From Adiantum capillus-veneris (lineage: Eukaryota > Streptophyta > Polypodiopsida > Polypodiales > Pteridaceae): a stretch of 64,000 bases of DNA. Shown piece after piece: positions 57,574-64,000 of this stretch. The stretch lies in assembly GCA_014529385.2 (NCBI GenBank), contig CM043945.1, positions 144,453,741 through 144,517,740 of the forward strand, given 5' to 3'. The position numbers and the translations under genes were made by a program. Every line of letters begins with the position of its first letter. The stretch's first letter is position 1. A model generated the notes under the pieces. It made no database searches. It was not told the DNA's origin and saw only the letters and a list, made by a program, of their open reading frames with translations.

Positions 57574-59874
57574 TTATACTTGTCCCATTCTCCTTAGCTT
57601 TTGGCGTACAGGCTGAGCTCCTTCCTTGATTGGAATGTGGATTTCCTCTCCCTTAAAGCCTCTAATTTCCTCATAAGAAGTGATGAATAAATGGGGAAAT
57701 TGTTGTATCATATGTAGGTACTCACCCTTCTCATGACTAGTCAAGTCAGAAGACAACATACCTTGCATCAGCTCCTGTTTGACATTAGGTTGAACTTTGG
57801 GTTGCATCAGCTCTTCAATTTGCTCATAAGAACCAGAGATATCCTCATTCTCCATAAGGCCAAGAAATCTTTGTTTCTCATCATGCTCTTCTTCAAGAAA
57901 CAAGGAGGAAACATCTAGATCACTATCGCTGCTATCTTCCACTTCACTGCCCTCATCCCCATTGTCTTCTTCTTCACTTGAGTACTCTTCTTCATCACTT
58001 TTCTCATCAAAATCAACATCCAAAGATTGCTTGCTAGCCATGTCAAACCTCTTCTTATCACCCCTTCTATTGTAGAGAGTGATGGTACCATGTCCCCAAT
58101 CCTGTATAGCTTTGGTTGCCTGTAACCATGGTCTTCCAAGGATGAGAGGGAAAGCACCAATACCCGCGGGAATAACATGGCAATTGACCAGCACTTTAAC
58201 ATCAAATACATCCACCTCCAAGTACTTTACAACTCCCAAGCACCTCACCCTTGATTGGTTGGCAAGCTTTATGCGAAAACCTGAATTCTTCACCATGTTA
58301 AGTCCCAACTTTGATACACAAGCTTGAGTAATAACACATACCTGTGCACCTCCATCAATATAAGCCTCTCCAATGCACTTCCTCTTATGCCATGCATCCA
58401 TAGTAGGACATATATCAGGTAGCTCATTCAAAGACAAGACTCTCACTGACCCCCTTGCAGGCTCCTTCTTCATGGGGTTGACTGCGTGCTTCCATTGCCT
58501 CTTTAACTTGGGACACATCTCCATGAGTTGCCCAAAGGTAACATCAGCCTTTCTACCCACCAAATCAGCCCTTAAACTATAATTTGGTTGCCCTTCTCCC
58601 AAAGGAAAGTCGGATGCATTGTAATGTTTCCTGGGCTTTCTCTTCTTCTTCTCTTTACCTGTACCTGTTTCAACCTGTTTCCCTCTTTTATGGCTGGGAC
58701 TTGCATCACTCATGTCATGATCTCTTGTAACCCTCTTACCTACAGGCATGACCATAGCTCCCAAATCATCCTCTTTCTTCTCCAAACGGATTATGCTTAC
58801 CACTTTTGTTTTGCCCTTCTCTTCTGCTGTCAATCCACTTGGTCCTGCTTCCCCTTTAATCTCAATACCATAATCTTGAGCTCGAGAAGGAATTTGTGGA
58901 GGAAGAGGAAACATGTCGCCACCCATTCTCTTTGGCTTGTCACATTGAGGGCTTTTATGACCCCATTCACCACAATTGTAGCATTGAAACATATCCCCTC
59001 TTCCAGCCATGCCTCTTCCTCTACCACCTGTATAACCCTCATTGCTTCCATAACCACGTCCATATCCATAACTCTGACCTCTTCCACCTCCCATCATATG
59101 CACACTAAGATTCTTCATAAGACCTACAACCTCTTGCATCTCCTTGCGAAAGGCATTCACATCATGAGAAGCTTGTTGATCATAACTTGGCTCCCTGATG
59201 GGGACCCTTGGTTGCTCTACCGCTTTCACTTCAAGCTTTGGCTCCACGTTGATTCCAAGTTGATGAAGACGCTCTGCTTTCCACTCTTTATTCTTTGCAA
59301 TTTCAACTGCCTCCTCAAAGGTCCTTGGCTGCTTAAGCTCTACCTTCAAGCGTAGGTTACTCCTCAAGCTTGCAAGAAACCTGTCCTTCTTCAACATGGC
59401 TGGAGGAATTTCAGCCCCCAAAGATGTACACCACTTTGCCCATAACGCATTGAATGACTTGACAAAGTCTTCTATGGTTTGGCCTTCATCTTGTACTAAG
59501 CCTTGAATAGACTGCCATACCTTTTGTGGGTCTTCCACTTGTTGACAGTGTGTAAGAAAAGCAAGCCTTACCATTTCATAAGTCATAACTTGAGGAGGTT
59601 GGGCTGATTGTAGATCCTTTTCGTAGCCTTCCAACCATTCCCTCGCATCTCCCTTCAAACAGAAGTAGAAGATTCGTAGCACCAACGCTGGGTCTTGCTT
59701 GTCAGCAAGAAGGCAAGCAAACTCCATTCTCTCAATGAAACCTTTAGAACTTTCATTTGATTTCCCACTAAACTCCGAAAAATTAAACGCCATGTCTTCA
59801 AAACCTATAAACTGAAGGTAACTTGAAGCGATTCCTCGGTGGCGGGCACCAAAACACTGTTGGGAAACAAGCAA
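57574..59874 (-). CDS. gypsy Gag-protease
   Basis: The 766-residue ORF starts inside or next to the LTR; the likely start is the MAFNFSEFSG methionine at about residue 28. A retrotransposon gag domain (DAREWLEGYEK to LKQPRTFEEAVEIA) spans about residues 30-200. A Gly/Tyr-rich stretch and a CCHC knuckle (CYNCGEWGHKSPQC) follow at about 298-311. The aspartic protease site reads YIDGGAQVCVI (expected D-S/T-G-A), then FPLILGRPWL. An acidic segment follows. The ORF ends at a TAA that probably replaced a Gln codon; homology continues in the same frame into the reverse transcriptase. Confidence 0.85.
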   Translation of the reverse strand: MLVSQQCFGARHRGIASSYLQFIGFEDMAFNFSEFSGKSNESSKGFIERMEFACLLADKQDPALVLRIFYFCLKGDAREWLEGYEKDLQSAQPPQVMTYEMVRLAFLTHCQQVEDPQKVWQSIQGLVQDEGQTIEDFVKSFNALWAKWCTSLGAEIPPAMLKKDRFLASLRSNLRLKVELKQPRTFEEAVEIAKNKEWKAERLHQLGINVEPKLEVKAVEQPRVPIREPSYDQQASHDVNAFRKEMQEVVGLMKNLSVHMMGGGRGQSYGYGRGYGSNEGYTGGRGRGMAGRGDMFQCYNCGEWGHKSPQCDKPKRMGGDMFPLPPQIPSRAQDYGIEIKGEAGPSGLTAEEKGKTKVVSIIRLEKKEDDLGAMVMPVGKRVTRDHDMSDASPSHKRGKQVETGTGKEKKKRKPRKHYNASDFPLGEGQPNYSLRADLVGRKADVTFGQLMEMCPKLKRQWKHAVNPMKKEPARGSVRVLSLNELPDICPTMDAWHKRKCIGEAYIDGGAQVCVITQACVSKLGLNMVKNSGFRIKLANQSRVRCLGVVKYLEVDVFDVKVLVNCHVIPAGIGAFPLILGRPWLQATKAIQDWGHGTITLYNRRGDKKRFDMASKQSLDVDFDEKSDEEEYSSEEEDNGDEGSEVEDSSDSDLDVSSLFLEEEHDEKQRFLGLMENEDISGSYEQIEELMQPKVQPNVKQELMQGMLSSDLTSHEKGEYLHMIQQFPHLFITSYEEIRGFKGEEIHIPIKEGAQPVRQKLRRMGQV

Positions 59875-60731
59875 ACTGGAACACCTCTATAGCGATGTCA
59901 CCCAAGAGCGTTGAAAGAGAACTACAAGACACCAAAATGTTCGCAAAATCCTTTTGAAACACCACAAGTCCAATAGGAGTAGACCCCTTGGGAATTTACT
60001 AGCCGTCGCCCACCCAAGAGACTATGTCACATAGGAGCAAAACCCTGCCCAAAGCATGGATTTACAGCACACGCCGACCAATGCATATGAAGACAAGAGC
60101 CTCTCCTTTCACAATCAAACATCACAAACCCACAACTTCAACATCAATTCCACAATTCATAGATACATGCCCTCCAAATCTGTCTACACACAATTTGCCA
60201 CTAGGCTACCATAGCCATAACCCTGTAGAGAACTAGTCGTAACCTGATGAGCACAGCTCCAATTGGGGCACTTTAAAGCTTGAGAGAAAGCTTGAAAAAT
60301 GACTGGCGAGAAAGATGAAGATGACTAAAATTGATTCCATACGCCCCCATGAGCAAAATTGACGCGAACAGAGAGCTGTCCCAGCACGACTACACGTAGA
60401 GAAGGCTAGTCGGAGCAAAAAACTGCATCCAAGAGCACCAAGGAGACAGAACGAGCTAAAACCTGCAAATTTCTGATCTTTGGCTGAACTTTTTTTAGTT
60501 TGTACATCAGTTTAAGTTATATACAAGGCTCACTTCAAAAAACTCACTCACGGGCACTTACAGTAGCCCGACAGCTGTCACTAGACTAGCGACTTGCAGT
60601 GCATGTACATGTGCTTGCTAAAGCAAGCTAAAAAACCCACAAAAAGAAAGCCTACACGCCCTTTTGACATCGGGCGTCATGTCCGTATGTACAAATTTAC
60701 AAAAAACGGGGTGTCAGAAATGCGCCCAACA
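59858..60731 (-). repeat. 5' LTR of the gypsy element
   Basis: 874 bp, partner of 53589-54463, followed on the minus strand by the primer site. Confidence 0.93.
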
Positions 60732-61191
60732 GCGTATGTGTGGTGAACGGTTTGGCACTCCGTCTCTATGTACATCTACATTGCATACACAGTCTTTAGC
60801 GAAGACAAGATTTTTTCCACTCACTTTACATGGAATAGGTATGTTCATGGTTTTGTGTTGGTGATGGTTTCAGGAATTTTCAGCCATGGAGATTCTTGAA
60901 GAAGAAAGAAGCATGACTCTCAGCGAAGTTAAAGCAAGAAAGGAAACTCAGAAGACTTTGTCGCTTTCGGCGCGGCCCAAAGAAGCAAGCGTTGCAAACC
61001 TTTATGAAGTTCAAGTACTGCACGACCCACACATCAGGGTGGGCCGGCGAAGAGTCCCTTCCAGGATTCCGGATGCTATTGGCAATCTCCCTCGACACCA
61101 TACAATTCGGTACCAGTACCTCACTTTGAAAAGGAGGGGATGTCACGTTACACATCCAACCCTATGTCTCCGTGGACAAGCTACAGTATGA
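60732..61191 (+). pseudogene. C-terminal part of the array-family protein, internal region 3
   Basis: It resumes directly after the gypsy insertion with CGERFGTPSLCTS and continues to the ORF at 60886-61191 (MEILEEERSMTLSEVKARKE, EVQVLHDPHIRVGRRRV). A TGA (at TGTTGGTGATGG, near 60862) interrupts where the other copies have a sense codon. The frame runs into LTR 5. Confidence 0.5.
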
Positions 61192-62295
61192 TCAGGGTTC
61201 AGTCAGTCCAGTCAGTCTAGATTAGAAGTGATCTGGCACTTTTTGTGAGTCTATTCGTAGACCGTGCAATGTGCATGCCCAGTCACTTAGCATAGATGCA
61301 TATCCTCTGGTTGCACACATCATGATCATCAGTATTCCCATCAGAATCCATTAGAATCAGTTAGGGGATTTTTCCAGTGCATTTAGCCTATTTTTCCTAT
61401 TTTGACATTTTTCACTTATTAATTTAAGTGACTTCCCAACAAAAGTAGATAGGGTAATTTTGCTAAGAAAATATATAAGCAAACCCAAATTAGCACTAAA
61501 TGGCAGAAGAGGCAGCAGAAGCTTTCCGCTCAACAAGCATCTTCTCAGCAGGAACCATCAAGAACCTCTACACCCTAGCGTTTTTGGTTTTCCCTCATCG
61601 CCCACACTCAACCCTAGCGTTTTGGATATCGCTAGCACCTCCCCATGACCCCTAGCGTTTTCGAGTTGCAGTCATCGCCAGCACTTCCCAGTTGCCTAGC
61701 GTTTTTGCTAGCGCTTACCAGATCTGCCAGCGTTTTTCATTTTCAGCCTATAGTGGAGAATTTGCAGCAGCGTTTTCAGCCTTGAAGACAACAGCAGATT
61801 CAGCCCTAGTCATTGCAAGAGATCCACCATTTCAGCCATCAAAAACGCAGCCAAAACAGTCATTTTCAGCCACCGAAAACAGTCCCAGATTTTCAGCAGG
61901 TAGCGTTTTTGGACAGCCGTTAAAAGCTTGCAGAATTCAGCCCATAAGTCGTCGTCGTCATCCCCATTGTCATCACCGACATAGTCCCAAGTTGCATCAG
62001 TCCATTGCATCGTCATTGTACCACTTTGTGCAATCAATAAGTAGACCACCCTCGTCGATGAGAGTGGGGCCTTCAGAGGAGGGTTTTACGTCTCTGGTGT
62101 CGTATCTCTCTTCTCTCTCTATCTCTCAGTCTCGTTTACTTGCACGCACAGTGTCCATTCACTTTGTTGTGATCATAGCACTTTCCATTAAGAACGGAAG
62201 GCTCTCCCTTCCATAAGAACTAAAAGGAACCTTGAGCACAGTTCGGAGCACTCATCTTGAGCAAAGCGCAAACAATCATTCCGCTACACCTAACA
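61141..62295 (+). repeat. LTR 5 of the array, subfamily B (1155 bp)
   Basis: It starts TGTCACGTTACAC and ends CACCTAACA. It is the pair of LTR 4; LTR 4 has lost about 20 bases around 45415 that LTR 5 keeps. TATA box TATATAAG at 61472-61479. Confidence 0.85.
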
Positions 62296-62486
62296 ATGAC
62301 TTTGTGTCGCTTTCGGAGTGGCCCAAAGAAGCAAGCTTTGCAGACCTTTATGAAGTTCAAGTATCGCACGACCCACACCTCAGAGTGGGCCGATGAAGAG
62401 TCCTTTCGAGGATTCTGGATGTTGTTGGCGATCTCCCTCGACGCCATACAGTTCGGTATCAGTACCTCACTTTGAAAAGGAGGGGA
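62296..62486 (+). mobile_element. internal region 4 of the array, a 191-bp remnant
   Basis: Only the last part of the internal region is left, from FVSLSE-like coding (cf. SLSARPKEAS in the other copies) to the polypurine tract AAAAGGAGGGGA. The primer site is missing. Confidence 0.75.
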
Positions 62487-62670
62487 TGTCACGTGACACA
62501 TCCAAACCTATGTGTCCGTGGACAAGCTACAACATGACCAGGGTTCAGTTCAATCAAGTCAGTCTAGAATAGGAAGTGATCTGGCACTTTTGTGAGTGTT
62601 CGCAGACCGTGCATGTCCAGCTACTTAGATTAGATACATATCCTATGGTTGCATACAGCATGATCATCAA
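62487..62670 (+). repeat. LTR 6 of the array, first 184 bp only
   Basis: It starts TGTCACGTGACACATCC and matches the other LTRs up to CATGATCATCA near 62670, where unrelated sequence begins. Confidence 0.8.
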
Positions 62671-64000
62671 AATACACCTTGATGTACATAGAATACAATC
62701 CCCGCAGTGGGACGAGAACCATTGAACACAGAAACAACGAATTTTTGTTACCTCTCCTCCAAGGATACATTGCTATCCGGAGAAAGTTTGGAGTAAGGAA
62801 ATTCAATCTAACTCCTGAGTTTTTGACCCACAAACTTTAAGTGAGAGGGCAGATCTTTGATCAAAGTTAAATCTTTGAGGAACTCATAAAATGTGTATTG
62901 CTTTTATGCACGAGATATGCATGTGTCTAACCAGGACAATCACTCTCGAGTATTTATGAGAGTAGGATCGATTTGAAACATTGTTTTCTGAGATGAATTG
63001 GTTTGCTCAACCATGCGGAAGGTCAACTATTGATCTCGTATCCGGTAGTTCACCAACAAATTACCTGCTATTGCGGGTAGGATGGCAGAAAGGAAGGAAC
63101 CATTCCGAGCTTTCAACCAAGAAAAGCTTTCACTAAGCTTATGAACCAACACCCCCTACCCGGTCAGGGAAGACATGGTAGTGCTTTTCGCACAAGTGAA
63201 TAAACACTCTCTTTACGAGGGAAGGAGCAAGTAACGACTACAGCCTGTGCCGAGGAATCCAAGCATTGAAATTCTAGTTTATTTGATGAGCGGGTTTTGC
63301 TCTAAGATTGAGCCAAGGGATCGTCAGGTTGAGCGTCTTCGCTCTAAGGATCTTACGAAGGAAAGGTAATTTCCCAGGCTCACTGAAACTTATGTACACC
63401 TTTGAGTACATGGATAACACACAAAGATGCAGACATATGCCAAGGAATTGGACGAGAGTTTGTTATACTCTCTTGAGCGCCTTTTTACGTGCAAGGATAT
63501 TCCGACACGAGAATCTCTATTTGAGATGTGATCGGTAAAAGGAATTTGATTTTCTCTACGGAGAAGAGGTTTTTTGATGTTCGTTGATCATTGAGTACGC
63601 TATGTGCTTTTACCATTATAGTAGCAACTTTTGATTGCGGTATATGTTTCTCCATGAGCAGGTCAAGTAGCATTTACACGCTACTGGAATAAATTCGAAC
63701 TATTATGTTCGTAAGAATATAGTTCGCCAATCGTTTCAAAATGGTAAGAATTACATATGGGAGAACATCCCTGAGAATCAAAGAGGGTTTGCTCTATTGT
63801 GAACGTACGTTCATAAAATGCTATGGCTAGAATCCTATCTGCCTGAGATTTTGCAAGGCATCATTGATGCTCGCAAAATAAATCATTTTTTATAATTTTG
63901 AAAGGAACAGACTCTAATGGGCGTCGAGAAAACACTGCTGGTGGTAATAACTCGCAGGAGGAAAAGATTGGAAGGAAGTGCCGCTGTGCACAAGGAATCT
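62671..64000. other. unrecognised tract rich in short inverted repeats
   Basis: No ORF over 80 residues and no similarity to the rest of the window. Many short inverted repeats are visible, including CTCC-aa-GGATA paired with TATCC-GGAG (62757-62782), AAAGTTTG with CAAACTTT (62764 and 62831), CATAAAA with TTTTATG (62887-62910), ATGTAC with GTACAT (63393-63412), GAGAGT with ACTCTC (63454-63472), the palindrome GAACGTACGTTC (63801) and a nested stem ATTTTGC/GCATC paired with GATGC/GCAAAAT (63848-63879). It runs past the window end. It may be a structured RNA-derived or organelle-derived insert; neither is established. Confidence 0.35.

Larger units (their letters stand above)
53589..60731 (-). 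mobile_element. Ty3/gypsy element with two RNase H domains, nearly complete
   Basis: LTRs of 875 and 874 bp (53589-54463 and 59858-60731) differ at 14 substitutions (13 transitions) and one indel. GCGT flanks both sides (53585-53588, 60732-60735). A primer-site-like TTTTGGTGCCCGC follows the 5' LTR on the minus strand. Gag-protease, reverse transcriptase, a first RNase H, a second archaeal-type RNase H and integrase are all recognisable. The extra RNase H is typical of the plant Tat/Ogre lineage. Confidence 0.92.
46419..61140 (+). mobile_element. internal region 3 of the array with two nested retrotransposons
   Basis: Sequence of the family covers 46419-47208, 52751-53588 and 60732-61140. 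The interruptions are the copia (47209-52745) and the gypsy (53589-60731), each with its own target duplication. Once these are removed, it collapses to about 2.0 kb and matches internal region 2 along its length. Confidence 0.85.
34354..62670 (+). mobile_element. head-to-tail array of a non-autonomous LTR retrotransposon family
   Basis: Six LTRs or LTR parts and four internal regions follow each other in one orientation: 34452-35689, internal 1, 36571-41720 (split), 41721-43329 (headless), internal 2, 45278-46418, internal 3, 61141-62295, internal 4, 62487-62670 (cut). LTRs begin TGTCACGTGACACATCC and end CACCTTACA or CACCTAACA. A primer site (TTGGTATCAGAGCTTTGG) follows four of them and a polypurine tract (AAAAGGAGGGGA) precedes four of them. 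Neighbouring units share LTRs, which is expected from unequal recombination rather than independent insertions. No reverse transcriptase or integrase is encoded, so the family is non-autonomous. Confidence 0.85.

Noticed and set aside
58588-59355. 255-residue plus-strand ORF with hydrophobic His/Cys-rich composition
   Set aside because: It is the antisense shadow of the gypsy gag-protease ORF.
63308-63538. 76-residue ORF as a viral polymerase or organelle gene
   Set aside because: No conserved motif was found in any of the six frames of 62671-64000.

Overview
This is a plant nuclear window dominated by transposable elements. The evidence is Ty1/copia and Ty3/gypsy elements with tRNA-type primer sites, a plant-type hexose/H+ symporter gene with a GT-AG intron, an F-box gene copy, a hAT-type MITE and many GT/GA microsatellites. 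The clade cannot be fixed from the sequence. The repeat load and a Penelope-like reverse transcriptase (rare in flowering plants) make a seed-free plant such as a fern or lycophyte a reasonable but weak guess. No rRNA, CRISPR array or bacterial-type operon is visible.

Layout. 1-7716: copy A of a broken reverse-transcriptase element on the minus strand, split by a 3.5 kb copia derivative (1519-5040). 7.7-14.8 kb: mostly non-coding, with several diverged tandem and dispersed repeats and a 210-bp GT tract. 15.0-18.55 kb: copy B of the same reverse-transcriptase element, also minus strand. 18.9-25.2 kb: a dispersed repeat, AT-rich diverged tandem repeats, a gag-like ORF series ending in a polypurine tract and a 432-bp LTR, then a second LTR of 291 bp. 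25.3-29.5 kb: a heavily decayed gypsy element. 29.5-34.35 kb: an unrecognised polar minus-strand coding-like stretch, tandem repeats, and the 3' half of a sugar-transporter gene (31981-33452, minus).

34.35-62.67 kb is the most striking part. It is a head-to-tail chain of a non-autonomous LTR retrotransposon family, with LTRs of about 1.1-1.24 kb that begin TGTCACGTG. The order is LTR, internal, LTR, LTR, internal, LTR, internal, LTR, internal, truncated LTR. The internal parts encode an unrecognised protein with a His/Asp-rich tract and no visible reverse transcriptase or integrase. Later elements were inserted into this chain: a 3.9 kb segment carrying a broken F-box gene, a 490-bp hAT-like MITE with an 8-bp target duplication, a nearly complete copia (47209-52745) and a nearly complete dual-RNase-H gypsy (53589-60731). 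From 62671 to the end lies unrelated sequence, visibly rich in short inverted repeats and without a recognisable gene.

The best supported general signal is decay by transitions. By eye, 22 of 23 substitutions between paired LTRs of three elements are transitions, and most premature stops in their coding regions can be reached by one C-to-T or G-to-A change. The only host-type genes seen are the partial sugar transporter and the captured F-box pseudogene. Everything else supported is mobile or repetitive DNA. All coordinates and identities were worked out by eye.
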